Notes: generated by a model not told the origin, from the sequence alone. Positions 54,907 to 63,705 are shown, numbered from the stretch's first letter. The stretch: 64,000 nucleotides of DNA from Marinicauda algicola (GCF_017161425.1 NZ_CP071057.1:124001-188000), one strand, 5' to 3'. Translations and numbers: made by a program.

Positions 54907-55603
54907 ACCCGGCCTCCAGTTCGGCGACGGTCTGCGGCGGCATCGCCTGCGCGCGCAGTCGCGAGGTCAGCCGTGCGGCGAAGGCCGGATCGATCTCCGC
55001 CATCTCGCCCATGATCGCCGCGAAATTGCGCCCGAAGGAGTTCTGAAGCTCGCGCGAGACCATGAGCAGCGTATCGGGATCCATCTCGTCCAGGCTGATC
55101 AGGATGCGCGCGGCGGCCTCCGGTTCCAGGCTGCGATAGGTGGCCACCAGCGAGTTGACCTCATCCTGGCGCTCGGTCTCGAGCTGGCCGAGCAGGGCCT
55201 CGACCTCGCCGCGAAGGGTTTCAAGCCGCGCGATGCGCTCCTCGACACGCTGTTCGGCGACCTCGATCAGCCCTTCGCGGGTGTCGAGCTCGGCCTCGCG
55301 GGCATCGAGCGCGCGGCGCCGCTCGGCGAGCGCGGTCAGCAGCTGGGCGTGGCTCGCGGTCTCCGGTTCGGCAAGCCCGCCGGCGGACTGCGAGGGCATC
55401 GGCGTCACCGTCTCGGGAACCGGTTCGCTCGCGGCCGGCGTCTCGGCGTCCCCGGTTCCGGCCTCCTGGCCGGCGGCGATCTCGCGCGCCTCGGCGCGGG
55501 ACTCGAAGAACAGCGAGGCGCCGTCCGCGAAGGCCAGCGCCTTCAGCGCGAACAGCGCGCCGGCGAGCAGGGCGATGAGGGCGAGCGGCCGGACGGCGGA
55601 CAT
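54887..55603 (-). CDS. motE: MotE-like periplasmic stator chaperone
   Basis: 238 residues. An N-terminal helix anchors the protein (LALIALLAGALFALKALAFA). A coiled coil covers about 85-150 (AERRRALDAREAELDTREGL), followed by an MgtE-N-like domain (VATYRSLEPEAAARILISLD). MotE proteins in rhizobia chaperone MotC for stator assembly. Context next to fliM and fliL supports the assignment. It starts eight bases after the DUF6468 gene stop. Confidence 0.82.
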   Translation of the reverse strand: MSAVRPLALIALLAGALFALKALAFADGASLFFESRAEAREIAAGQEAGTGDAETPAASEPVPETVTPMPSQSAGGLAEPETASHAQLLTALAERRRALDAREAELDTREGLIEVAEQRVEERIARLETLRGEVEALLGQLETERQDEVNSLVATYRSLEPEAAARILISLDEMDPDTLLMVSRELQNSFGRNFAAIMGEMAEIDPAFAARLTSRLRAQAMPPQTVAELEAGFDAAAH

Positions 55604-55611
55604 GGCGGCTC

Positions 55612-56079
55612 CTAGCGCAGCGTCTTGAGGGCTTCGAGCAGGCGTCCGGGCTTGCCGCCATTCATCTCGCCGCCCGTCTCGCGCGCGCCGCCGTCACGCG
55701 CGCGCGCCGGCTCGGGCGCGCTCTCGCGGCGGGGGCGGGCGATCTCGCCGGAAGGCTCGCGCCGGCGCGGGGCCGCGGCCAGACGCTCCGCACGCGCCTC
55801 GCCGGCACCGGACAGGATGCGCAGCTCGTCGGCGAGGCGCCGCGCCTCCTCGACGCGCGTCTTGAGCTCGCCGCCGCTCTCCTTCGAGGCGCGGTCGAGC
55901 GCGGCCAGGCTCGCGCGCGCCCGGTCGACGGCGTCGTTGAGCGCGCCGATCGTGGCCTTCAGCCCGTCCTGGCCCTCGCGCAGCGCCTTCAGCCGCCGGT
56001 CGACGCGCCAGCACATGATGCCGGCCCCCAGCATCAGCAGGGCGACGAGGCCTTCGAAGATCAGGACATAGGCGCTCAT
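55612..56079 (-). CDS. DUF6468 flagellar-operon membrane protein
   Basis: 155 residues: one N-terminal helix (YVLIFEGLVALLMLGAGIMC), a coiled coil (about 30-95) and a basic, disordered tail. This DUF6468 layout is found directly after fliM in alphaproteobacteria. It may correspond to the flagellar positioning protein PflI of Caulobacter, but I cannot verify that. Its ATG overlaps the fliM stop (56076-56079). Confidence 0.75.
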   Translation of the reverse strand: MSAYVLIFEGLVALLMLGAGIMCWRVDRRLKALREGQDGLKATIGALNDAVDRARASLAALDRASKESGGELKTRVEEARRLADELRILSGAGEARAERLAAAPRRREPSGEIARPRRESAPEPARARDGGARETGGEMNGGKPGRLLEALKTLR

Positions 56080-57230
56080 GCGAACCTCATCAGCTGGCGG
56101 CGGGCCCGCGGCGTGAGCGGGGCGTCGAGGCGAATGCCGACATTGTGGTTGATGCGCCCCATGCGTCCGTGGGTGAGCGGAATCGCGCCGCAGCGCAACT
56201 CCACGCTCCCGTCCGGCGGGGTGTCGAGGAGGAGGGTGTCGCCGACCTTGAGCTTCATCACCTCGCCGAGCGGCTTCTGCAGCTCGTCGAGCACGGCGGA
56301 CACCTCCATCTTGGTCGACCACAGCTCGGTGGCCAGGTGGCTTTCCCAGATGTTGTCGCGGCCGAACTTCTCGCCCATGAACTGCTGCAGCAGCATCTTC
56401 CGGATCGGTTCCAGCGTGGCGTAAGGCAGCAGGAGCTCGATGCGCCCGCCGCGGTCCTCCATGTCGATGCGCAGCTTGACCAGGATCGCCGCATTGGCCG
56501 GCCGGGCGATGGCGGCGAAGCGCGGATTGGTCTCGATGCGGTCGAGGGAGAAATCCACCTCGGTCAGCGGCGCGAAGGCCTGCTTGGCGTCGGCCAGGAT
56601 GACCTCGATCATGCGCTGGACCAGCGTGCGCTCGATCGTGGTGTAGGGCCGGCCCTCGATGCGCATCGCGCTGGTGCCGCGCCGCCCGCCGAGCAGCACG
56701 TCGACGATCGAGTAGATCAGGTTGGAGTCCACCGTCAGCAGGCCGTAATTGTCGAGCTGCTGGGCGCGGAACACCGCCAGGATCGCGGGCAGCGGGATCG
56801 AGTTCAGGTAATCGCCGAAGCGGATCGAGGAGATGTTGTCGAGGCTGACCTCCACGTTGTCGGAGGTGAAGTTGCGAAGGCTGGTCGTCATCAGCCGCAC
56901 CAGGCGGTCGAAGACGATCTCCAGCATCGGCAGGCGCTCGTAGGAGACGAGCGCGGAATTGATGATCGCCCGGATGCCCGAGCGCGATTCGTCGTCGTCG
57001 TCGGAGACCGAGAAGCCGAGGAGGGAGTCGATCTCCTCCTGGTTGAGGATGCGCTCCGCGCCGCCCCCGCCCTGGGGCGCGAGCACTTCCTCGCCGCCGC
57101 CGACCATCGCCTCCCATTCCGAGGCGAGTTCGTCGTCGCTGCCGCCGGCGGCATCGAAATCGGGCTGCTCGGCGGCCGCGGCCGCTTCCCATTCGGCGGC
57201 AAGCGCATCCTGGTCGATTTCGTCACTCAT
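56076..57230 (-). CDS. fliM: Flagellar motor switch protein FliM
   Basis: 384 residues. LNQEEIDSLLGF at about residues 62-73 is the CheY-binding motif. The middle domain (RLPMLEIVFDRLVRLMTTSL) and C-terminal SpoA domain (GDTLLLDTPPDGSVELRCG) are complete. FliM is part of the C-ring that receives phospho-CheY. An acidic extension precedes the CheY-binding motif. Confidence 0.97.
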   Translation of the reverse strand: MSDEIDQDALAAEWEAAAAAEQPDFDAAGGSDDELASEWEAMVGGGEEVLAPQGGGGAERILNQEEIDSLLGFSVSDDDDESRSGIRAIINSALVSYERLPMLEIVFDRLVRLMTTSLRNFTSDNVEVSLDNISSIRFGDYLNSIPLPAILAVFRAQQLDNYGLLTVDSNLIYSIVDVLLGGRRGTSAMRIEGRPYTTIERTLVQRMIEVILADAKQAFAPLTEVDFSLDRIETNPRFAAIARPANAAILVKLRIDMEDRGGRIELLLPYATLEPIRKMLLQQFMGEKFGRDNIWESHLATELWSTKMEVSAVLDELQKPLGEVMKLKVGDTLLLDTPPDGSVELRCGAIPLTHGRMGRINHNVGIRLDAPLTPRARRQLMRFA

Positions 57231-57260
57231 GAAAGAAGGGCCTCGATACGGTTTGCTAGG

Positions 57261-57812
57261 CTAGTTGACCACGAGTTCGCGGATCAGCACGTCGTCGATC
57301 TGCGCCGGCGCGATCTCCAGATTGACCCGGCGCAGCAGCTCCAGACGCAGGCGGTAATAGGCGCTCGATCCGGCGAGATCCTCGGTGCGCAGTTCGCGCA
57401 CGAAGCCGGTGAAGGAGCTGAAGATCTCCTCCGAGCGGGCCTCCAGCACGGCGTGCAGGGCCGGGTCGGAATAGACGAAATAGACATTCAGCATCAGCAC
57501 GTCGCTGGTGCCGGACTCGTGGTTGATGTTGACCACCATCGGTTCTTCGAAGGTGTATTTGTGCTCGGCCGCGGCGGCCGCGAGCGCCTGCTCGGCCGGC
57601 GTGGCCGAATCTGGTCCGCCGTGCCCCTCGGCCGCGGCGACATGGGTGTCGTCCTTGCCGCCGAACAGGAAGAGCGCGCCGGCCACCCCGCCCAGCACCA
57701 GGATGAGGGCGGGAAGGCCGATGAACAGGGCGAGCTTGACGAGGCCGGGCTTCTTCTTCGCCTGGTTCTCGCCCTCGCCGTCTTCGTTCTCGATGTCCGT
57801 ATCGTCCGCCAT
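57261..57812 (-). CDS. fliL: Flagellar basal-body protein FliL
   Basis: 183 residues. One helix (about 24-50, LVKLALFIGLPALILVLGGV) follows a short acidic cytoplasmic segment. The periplasmic domain has FEEPMVVNINHESGTSDVLM and ends in DVLIRELVVN. FliL forms rings around the stator units and supports torque. It is first in the operon fliL-fliM-DUF6468-motE-TPR. Confidence 0.95.
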   Translation of the reverse strand: MADDTDIENEDGEGENQAKKKPGLVKLALFIGLPALILVLGGVAGALFLFGGKDDTHVAAAEGHGGPDSATPAEQALAAAAAEHKYTFEEPMVVNINHESGTSDVLMLNVYFVYSDPALHAVLEARSEEIFSSFTGFVRELRTEDLAGSSAYYRLRLELLRRVNLEIAPAQIDDVLIRELVVN

Positions 57813-57845
57813 GGTCCGGCTCCGGCTGTCAAAACGGCTGCTTCG

Positions 57846-57873
57846 TTAAGGATTAAGCCAAGCCCCGGTTAAC
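57846..57873 (-). promoter_or_regulatory. TTAA half-site cluster before fliL
   Basis: TTAA occurs at 57846-57849, 57853-57856 and 57869-57872 just upstream of fliL. Spacings are 3 and 12 bases, not the canonical 7, so this is a candidate degenerate CtrA-bound region rather than a proper box. Confidence 0.4.
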
Positions 57874-57999
57874 GATCCGTTTGGACTGTTGCCGCAGGCG
57901 GCAGATTTTTCCCACCCGCTGCAGTCCGCTTTCAAAACCTGCCGGGCAGGCGGTGCCCGTCATCTCTGGCAAGCCATTGATAGATATACTGATTAACCA

Positions 58000-58014
58000 T
58001 GGCACGGGGCTTGC
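58000..58014 (+). promoter_or_regulatory. Sigma-54 promoter of flgFGAH
   Basis: TGGCAC-GGGGC-TTGC is a perfect -24/-12 element. The start would lie near 58026, about 60 bases before the flgF ATG. This places flgF, flgG, flgA and flgH in the late class controlled by sigma-54 (with FlbD in Caulobacter). Confidence 0.85.
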
Positions 58015-58086
58015 GGGAGGAGGGAGCACAATATCCGCCCGAATGGCGGAAACGGTGCACGAAGCGGCCAGAAGGGACGACGCGCC

Positions 58087-58821
58087 ATGGACAATGCGAT
58101 GATGATCGGGCTCGCCCGCCAGCAGACGCTGCGCCAGGCGATGGATATCTCCGCCAACAATATCGCCAATACCTCCACCACCGGCTTCAAGGCCGAGCAG
58201 GTCCTGCTGGAGACCGACGCGGCGACCCGCGCGCGTCATTCCGACGGCCCGGGCCGGCTCGCCTTCGTCGACGAGTGGGGTGTGGGCCGCGATTTCAGCC
58301 AGGGCGCGCTGCAGGGCACCGGCCGCCCGCTCGACCTCGCCATCGAGGGCGAGGGGTTCTTCGCCCTCGAGACCGAGGCCGGCGAACGCTTCACCCGCGA
58401 CGGGCGCTTCACGCTCAGCGCGGAAGGCGAGATCGTCGCCGCGGACGGGGCGCGCCTGCTCGACGAGGGGGGCTTCCCGATCCGCCTCGCTCCGGAAGGC
58501 GGGGAGATCGAGGTGCGCGCCAATGGCGAGGTGATGCAGGACGGTGTGCCGGTGGCGCGCCTGGCGCTCACCCGTTTCGAGGCGCCGGGCCAGCTCTCCA
58601 AGACCGGCGACAACCGCTATTCCGCACCCGAGGACGCAGCGCGCGAGACCGTGCTCGATCCGGTCGTACGCCAGGGCTTCATCGAGGCCTCCAACGTGCG
58701 CCCGGTCATGGAACTGACGCGCATGATGGAAATCTCGCGCACCTACGCCTCGGTCACCCGGATGATCAACCAGACCGACGAACTCGGCCGCAAGGCGCTC
58801 GAGCGCCTCGGCCGCCCGTAA
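58087..58821 (+). CDS. flgF: Flagellar proximal rod protein FlgF
   Basis: 244 residues. MISANNIAN-type N-terminus (AMDISANNIANTSTTGFKAE) and the C-terminal rod motif (RQGFIEASNVRPVMELTRMM) are present. FlgF is one of the proximal rod proteins. First gene after the sigma-54 promoter. Confidence 0.95.
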   Translation: MDNAMMIGLARQQTLRQAMDISANNIANTSTTGFKAEQVLLETDAATRARHSDGPGRLAFVDEWGVGRDFSQGALQGTGRPLDLAIEGEGFFALETEAGERFTRDGRFTLSAEGEIVAADGARLLDEGGFPIRLAPEGGEIEVRANGEVMQDGVPVARLALTRFEAPGQLSKTGDNRYSAPEDAARETVLDPVVRQGFIEASNVRPVMELTRMMEISRTYASVTRMINQTDELGRKALERLGRP

Positions 58822-58844
58822 CAGAGTAGAAGAGGAACGCCGCC

Positions 58845-59630
58845 ATGCGCGCCCTGTCCACCGCCGCCACGGGCATGGAAGCCCAGCAGCTCAATGTCGA
58901 GGTGATCGCCCACAACCTGGCGAACATGAACACCACGGCGTTCAAGCGCCAGCGGGCCGAATTCCAGGACCTGCTGTATCAGAACATCCAGCAGGTCGGC
59001 ACGCAGTCCTCCGATTCGGGCACGATCGTTCCGACCGGTGTCCAGGTCGGCCTCGGGGTGCAGACCGGCTCGGTCTACCGCATCACCGAACAGGGCAGTC
59101 TCACCCAGACGGCCAACCCGTTCGACGTCGCGATCAGCGGGCGCGGCTACTTCCGCATCCAGCTGCCCAATGGCGGGGACGCCTATACCCGGGCCGGCAA
59201 TTTCTCGAAGAACGACCAGGGCCTGCTGGTCACGGCCGAGGGCTACCAGGTCGCGCCGGGCATCACGATCCCCGAAGAGGCGCGCACCGTGGACATCAAC
59301 CCGCAGGGCCAGATCTCGATCACGCTGGACGGCGACCCCGAGCCGCAGATCGTCGGCCAGCTGGAACTCGCCGTCTTCCCGAACGAGGCCGGGCTCGAGG
59401 CCCAGGGCGACAATCTCTATCTCGAAACCGGGGCCTCCGGCGCGGCCAATGTCGGCATCGCCGGCCAGCCGGGCTTCGGCACGATCCGCCAGGGCTTCGT
59501 GGAGACCTCGAACGTCGATGCCGTCACCGAGGTGACCGCGCTCATCCAGGCCCAGCGCGCCTACGAGATGAACGCGCGCGTGATCACCGCGGCCGACGAG
59601 ATGCTCGCCACTTCCTCCAACCTGCGCTGA
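58845..59630 (+). CDS. flgG: Flagellar distal rod protein FlgG
   Basis: 261 residues, the normal FlgG length. MRALSTAATGMEAQQLNVEV, then IAHNLANMNTTAFKRQRAEF, and the C-terminal GFVETSNVDAVTEVTALIQA are diagnostic. FlgG forms the distal rod that passes through the P- and L-rings. GAGG precedes the ATG. Confidence 0.97.
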   Translation: MRALSTAATGMEAQQLNVEVIAHNLANMNTTAFKRQRAEFQDLLYQNIQQVGTQSSDSGTIVPTGVQVGLGVQTGSVYRITEQGSLTQTANPFDVAISGRGYFRIQLPNGGDAYTRAGNFSKNDQGLLVTAEGYQVAPGITIPEEARTVDINPQGQISITLDGDPEPQIVGQLELAVFPNEAGLEAQGDNLYLETGASGAANVGIAGQPGFGTIRQGFVETSNVDAVTEVTALIQAQRAYEMNARVITAADEMLATSSNLR

Positions 59631-59641
59631 GGACCTGATCC

Positions 59642-60571
59642 ATGGCCCGTCATCTGCTCACCAGCCTCTTCCTCGCCGCGGCGATCGCCGCGCCCGCGCT
59701 CGGGCAGGAGGCGCGCACGGTCGTGCTGCGCGAGCATCCGGCGAGCGCGGATCACATCATCACGCTCGCCGACCTGTTCGAGGGCATCGACGACGAGACG
59801 CAGATCGCCCGGGCCCCGGAGCCGGGCCAGACGCTTTCGCTCGATCCCGACTTCGTGCGCCGCGAGGCGGCCCGGGCGGGCTTTCGCTGGGCCAATGCCG
59901 GCGGGCTGCAGCGCGTCTCCGTGACGCGCGAGAGCCGCGCGATACCCGCGAGCGAGGTCACCGCGCTCCTGGAGGAGGCGCTCTATTTCGACACCGGGCG
60001 CAGCCACGAAGTCGTGCTGTCCAACCGCGCTCTGACCCTGCACGCGCCGCTGGATTCGGCCGGCGCGCCCGAGATCGTCAGCTTCGAGACCGATGCCGGC
60101 GCCGGCCTGTTCCGGGCGCAGATCGCCCCCTGGCCCGGCGGGGAGCCGGTGCTCGTCACCGGCCGGGCCCAGAGCGTGGTCGAGGTGCCGGTGCTCGCCC
60201 GCCCGATGGCGCGCGGGGAGGTGATCTCCGCGTCCGACATCGACTGGCTGCGCCTGCCCGCGAACCGGGTGCGCGCCGACGCCATTCTCGACGCGGACTC
60301 GCTCGTCGGCCAGGAGGCGCGGCGCGCGCTGCGCGCCGGCGAAGCCCTGCGCGGCTACGATCTTGCAGCCCCGACCCTGATCGCGCGCGGCGAGACGATC
60401 GATCTCGTCTACCAGGTCGGCGCGCTGACGCTGACCGCCCGGGCCCGGGCGCTCGAAGACGTCGGCGAGGGCCAGCGCGCACGCTTCGTCAATCTGCAAT
60501 CGAACCGCACGGTCGAGGCGTTCGCCTTCGCGCCCGGCCGCGCCCGCGTCGGCTACGACACCGCGTCCTGA
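59642..60571 (+). CDS. flgA: P-ring assembly chaperone FlgA
   Basis: 309 residues with signal peptide (MARHLLTSLFLAAAIAAPAL). The C-terminal SAF-type domain is recognisable (VPVLARPMARGEVISASDID, then RRALRAGEALRGYDL and VNLQSNRTVEAFAF). FlgA assists folding or delivery of FlgI in the periplasm. Its TGA shares one base with a possible upstream start of flgH. Confidence 0.93.
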   Translation: MARHLLTSLFLAAAIAAPALGQEARTVVLREHPASADHIITLADLFEGIDDETQIARAPEPGQTLSLDPDFVRREAARAGFRWANAGGLQRVSVTRESRAIPASEVTALLEEALYFDTGRSHEVVLSNRALTLHAPLDSAGAPEIVSFETDAGAGLFRAQIAPWPGGEPVLVTGRAQSVVEVPVLARPMARGEVISASDIDWLRLPANRVRADAILDADSLVGQEARRALRAGEALRGYDLAAPTLIARGETIDLVYQVGALTLTARARALEDVGEGQRARFVNLQSNRTVEAFAFAPGRARVGYDTAS

Positions 60572-60591
60572 TGCTCCGGAGAGCCTGTCCC

Positions 60592-61386
60592 ATGCGTAAC
60601 GTCCTCACCCGCTTCGCCGCCGGCCTGCTCGGCGCCTCGATGCTGACCGCCTGCGCGGCGACCGACCGGCTCTCCTATGTCGGCCAGACCCCGCCGCTCT
60701 CCCCGATGGAGAACGTCGCGGGCATGAGCGAGCAGACCGCCGCCGCGATCTACGGTCGCTCGGGCGAGCAGGACCGCTATCTCGCCCAGCTTCGCGCCGC
60801 GGCCGCCACGCACGACCGGCAGGCCAATCCCGGCTCGCTCTGGCGCGGCAATGCGAGGAGCTTCTTCGGCGATCCGCGCGCGACGAGCGTGGGCGACATC
60901 CTCACCGTCAACATCGACATCTCCGACCGCGCCCAGGTCTCCAACCAGACCGCGCGCTCGCGCACCAGCGACAACGACGCGAACCTGACGAACTTCTTCG
61001 GCGGGGAGGCCGCGCTCGACCAGTTCTTCAACGACGCGGTCGACCCCGCCTCGCTGGCGAGCTTCGGCTCGACCACCTCGACGGAAGGAGCGGGCAGCGT
61101 GAACCGCTCGGAGACCATCCGCCTGACCGCCGCCGCGATCGTCGTCGACGTGTTGTGGAACGGGAACATGGTCGTGCACGGCCGCCAGGAGGTGCGCATC
61201 AACAACGAGGTGCGCGAGCTCCTGATCTCGGGCATCGTGCGGCCCCAGGACATCGAGCCGGACAACACGATCGACCATACCAAGATCGCCGAGGCGCGCG
61301 TGTCCTATGGCGGACGCGGCCACATCTCCGACATGCAGCGCCCGCCGATCGGCCAGGAGCTGTACAACCTGCTCTGGCCTTTCTAG
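60592..61386 (+). CDS. flgH: Flagellar L-ring lipoprotein FlgH
   Basis: 264 residues. The lipobox is MLTAC; the conserved FlgH regions are SLWRGNARSFFGDPRATSVG and DILTVNIDISDRA, with VVDVLWNGNMVVHGRQEVRI toward the end. FlgH forms the L-ring in the outer membrane. GGAG eight or nine bases upstream favours the ATG at 60592; an ATG at 60571 adds seven residues. It is the last gene of the flgF operon. Confidence 0.95.
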   Translation: MRNVLTRFAAGLLGASMLTACAATDRLSYVGQTPPLSPMENVAGMSEQTAAAIYGRSGEQDRYLAQLRAAAATHDRQANPGSLWRGNARSFFGDPRATSVGDILTVNIDISDRAQVSNQTARSRTSDNDANLTNFFGGEAALDQFFNDAVDPASLASFGSTTSTEGAGSVNRSETIRLTAAAIVVDVLWNGNMVVHGRQEVRINNEVRELLISGIVRPQDIEPDNTIDHTKIAEARVSYGGRGHISDMQRPPIGQELYNLLWPF

Positions 61387-61413
61387 GTCCGGGCCCCATG
61401 TCCTGAAGGAATG

Positions 61414-61445
61414 GCCGGGCCGCGCCGCGCGGCCCGGCTTCCTTT
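61414..61445 (+). terminator. Terminator after flgH
   Basis: Perfect 11-base-pair stem GCCGGGCCGCG/CGCGGCCCGGC (61414-61424 and 61428-61438) with a three-base loop, followed by TTCCTTT. It ends 14 bases before the next ATG. Confidence 0.8.
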
Positions 61446-61459
61446 CCTGGGATTGCGCC

Positions 61460-61840
61460 ATGACCGACCTCAGACTGGAACGCTTCGAACTGGAAGGCGC
61501 GAACGTGTTCTGCGCCCGGCTGCTCGGCGTGAACCGCTTCGCGCAGAGCCGCGAGAACGCCGCCGCCCTGGCCGAGCGCCTCGTGCGCGAGCAGCGCGAC
61601 GGGCTGATCCTGGACTACCGCGCCTGCACGCTCGACCACACGATCGAGCAGTTCGCCGAGATCGCGGAGATCTTCATCGCGCGGGTGCCGAAGACCTGCC
61701 GCATCGCCTATGTCTACGGGCCGGACAACATGATGCACGCTCTCGTCATGACCAAGCGGCTGAAGGCGGCCGGCTATCCCGCCGCCGCGTTCGCCGACTG
61801 GGAGGGAGCGGAGGGTTTCGCCCGCAAAACCGGACGTTAA
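61460..61840 (+). CDS. Unknown STAS-like protein, first of a tandem pair, 126 aa
   Basis: An alternating alpha/beta protein (LILDYRACTLDHTIEQFAEI, then PKTCRIAYVYGPDNMMHALV) that looks like a small STAS/SpoIIAA-like fold. It is clearly related to the next gene: the DYR, (I/A)YVYG-type and AGYPAAAF / SGMLAGAF segments align. Function unknown. It lies within the flagellar region but after a strong terminator, so it has its own transcription or relies on read-through. Confidence 0.7.
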   Translation: MTDLRLERFELEGANVFCARLLGVNRFAQSRENAAALAERLVREQRDGLILDYRACTLDHTIEQFAEIAEIFIARVPKTCRIAYVYGPDNMMHALVMTKRLKAAGYPAAAFADWEGAEGFARKTGR

Positions 61841-61911
61841 CCACGCTTCGCAACCGAATCTCCACCCTCGCCCTCTAGGGTTGCTCAATAACGATAAGAA
61901 GGTGGGGTGCC

Positions 61912-62337
61912 GTGAGGGATAACCGGTTCAGCTATACGACGCGGGTTATAGACCCGGGCGATATCCTCTATCTCAGGCTCAGCGGGATGGACACGCCCGC
62001 GATGAGCCGCGACACGGCCTCGAGGATCGCGCGCGAGGTGCGCTGCGGCCGCTTCCGCGGCCTCGTCGCCGATTACCGGCCTGTCCGCTTTCTCCACAAC
62101 GAGACCCAGTTCGACCATCTCTCCGGAAAGTTCGCGCATATCCTGCCGCAAGACCTCGTCATGGCCTGCGTTTACGGCCGGCCGCAGAAGGCCCACGCTA
62201 TCATGATGGTGCGCTCGCTGCAGGCCAGCGGCATGCTCGCCGGCGCGTTTCGCGACCACCACGACGCGCTGTCCTGGGTCCGCGACACGCTGACCTTCCG
62301 CGATGTGAGTGCGCCGGCGCTGAAGAAGACGGCCTAG
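61912..62337 (+). CDS. Unknown STAS-like protein, second of a tandem pair, 141 aa
   Basis: Starts at a GTG with GAAGGTGG upstream. LVADYRPVRFLHNETQFDHL, then PQDLVMACVYGRPQKAHAIM and RSLQASGMLAGAFRDHHDAL match the preceding protein at corresponding places, showing a tandem duplication with divergence. No known family is certain. Converges with fliP; the 137 bases between the two genes hold no other feature I can support. Confidence 0.7.
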   Translation: MRDNRFSYTTRVIDPGDILYLRLSGMDTPAMSRDTASRIAREVRCGRFRGLVADYRPVRFLHNETQFDHLSGKFAHILPQDLVMACVYGRPQKAHAIMMVRSLQASGMLAGAFRDHHDALSWVRDTLTFRDVSAPALKKTA

Positions 62338-62474
62338 ACCGGTTCCGATCTGCGCGGGTCCTGCGAAGCGGGGCTCCGGAGCCGTTTCGGCGTCCGTCGT
62401 CCGTGTCCCCGTCGCCGGAGATCAGGTTCCGGGCGGGCGCGCAGCGCCGAACGTTCCGGAAAGCCGCGAACCGA

Positions 62475-63236
62475 TCATCCGCCCGGTACCCCGGTCTGGA
62501 AACTTTGCACCAGCGATCCGGTCACCAGGCGCCAGCCGTCCACCAGGACGAAGAAGATCAGCTTGAACGGCAGGGAGATCACGATGGGGGGCAGCATCAT
62601 CATGCCCATGGACATGAGGATGGAGGCCACGACGAGATCGATGATCAGGAAGGGGATGAACAAGAGGAAGCCGATCTCGAAGGCGCGGCGCAGCTCGGAG
62701 ATCATGAAGGCCGGCGCGACGACGTGCAGCGGCGTCGCCTCCGGGCTCTCCGGCTCGACCTGCGCGATGCCGAAGAACAGCTCGAGATCGTCCTCGCGGG
62801 TGTGGGCGAGCATGAACATCTTCACCGGCTGGGTGGTCTCGGTGAAGGCCTCCTCGGTGGTGATCTCCCCGTTCAGCAGCGGCTCGATGCCCTGACTGTA
62901 GGACTGGGTGAAGACCGGGGCCATGATGAAGGCGGTCAGGAACAGGGCGAGCGAGATCAGCACCGCGTTGGGCGGGCTCTGCTGCAGGCCGATCGCGGTG
63001 CGCAGCAGCGAGAGCACGACGACGATGCGGATGAAGCTCGTCGTCATGATGAGGATGGACGGGGCGAGCGAGAGGACGGTGATCAGCGCGATCAGCTGCA
63101 GCACGCGCTCGGTCAGCGTGCCCGGCTCGCCGAAATCGATCGACACCTCCTGCGCGCCCGCCGGCGCGCCGAGCGCGAACAGGGCCGCGGCCGCGAGGCC
63201 TGACAGGGCGAGGGGAAGCGCGCGGCGCCACGTCAT
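62475..63236 (-). CDS. fliP: Flagellar type III export protein FliP
   Basis: 253 residues with a cleavable signal peptide (LALSGLAAAALFALGAPAGA). MTTSFIRIVVVLSLLRTAIG, and later PAFMISELRRAFEIGFLLFI with GMMMLPPIVISLPFKLIFFV, are diagnostic. FliP is the core of the export gate. Its ATG overlaps the fliO stop (63233-63236). Confidence 0.96.
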   Translation of the reverse strand: MTWRRALPLALSGLAAAALFALGAPAGAQEVSIDFGEPGTLTERVLQLIALITVLSLAPSILIMTTSFIRIVVVLSLLRTAIGLQQSPPNAVLISLALFLTAFIMAPVFTQSYSQGIEPLLNGEITTEEAFTETTQPVKMFMLAHTREDDLELFFGIAQVEPESPEATPLHVVAPAFMISELRRAFEIGFLLFIPFLIIDLVVASILMSMGMMMLPPIVISLPFKLIFFVLVDGWRLVTGSLVQSFQTGVPGG

Positions 63237-63544
63237 TGCGGTTCGCTCTCCCCGCCCGGCATTTCCGGGGTAAACTTCTCCCTGGCCGGCTGGCGGCCGA
63301 GAACCGTCTCGCGCTCGGCGCCGAGCAGGAGCACGTGCTCGGTCCCGTCGACCTCGACGATCACCATCCGCCGGCGCGGATCGACCATCAGCGTCTCCAC
63401 GACGCGCATGCGCCGCTCGCTCCCCTGGCCGGGAAAGCCGGGTATCAGGCCCTGCGCATAGCCGCGGCGCAGGATGAAGGCGAAACCCGCGAGGAGGCCC
63501 AGCACGAGGACGAGGCCGGCGAGGTAGCGGGCGAAGTCGAGCAT
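63233..63544 (-). CDS. fliO: Flagellar export-gate assembly protein FliO
   Basis: 103 residues: one membrane helix (LAGLVLVLGLLAGFAFILRR) followed by a basic and beta-rich cytoplasmic domain (MRVVETLMVDPRRRMVIVEV, then HVLLLGAERETVL), the FliO pattern. FliO helps assemble the FliP ring. It is divergent from flgB; the 225 bases between hold several TTAA sites and a CtrA box. Confidence 0.87.
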   Translation of the reverse strand: MLDFARYLAGLVLVLGLLAGFAFILRRGYAQGLIPGFPGQGSERRMRVVETLMVDPRRRMVIVEVDGTEHVLLLGAERETVLGRQPAREKFTPEMPGGESEPQ

Positions 63545-63705
63545 GTCCACGCGAGCGTTCCGCCTTTGCGTTAACGAATGGCCGGACCATCGGCCGGGAG
63601 CGTTAACGAAATGCTTATCGAGAGTCGCGCGCGGCGTTAAGCAAGGCCGGCTCCCGGACGCGGTCGCCCTGCCGGGGCAGGCGATGCGGCGCCGGGTAAT
63701 CTCCA

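Noticed and set aside
52198-55014. A 938-codon open frame on the plus strand opposite the TPR gene
   Set aside because: It is antisense to a gene with a signal peptide, ribosome site and operon context. GC-rich DNA with G/C third positions routinely leaves long antisense frames open, and the translation shows no domain.
57843-57873. CtrA box before fliL
   Set aside because: TTAA sites are present but their spacings are 3 and 12 bases, so it is kept only as a half-site cluster and not called a canonical box.
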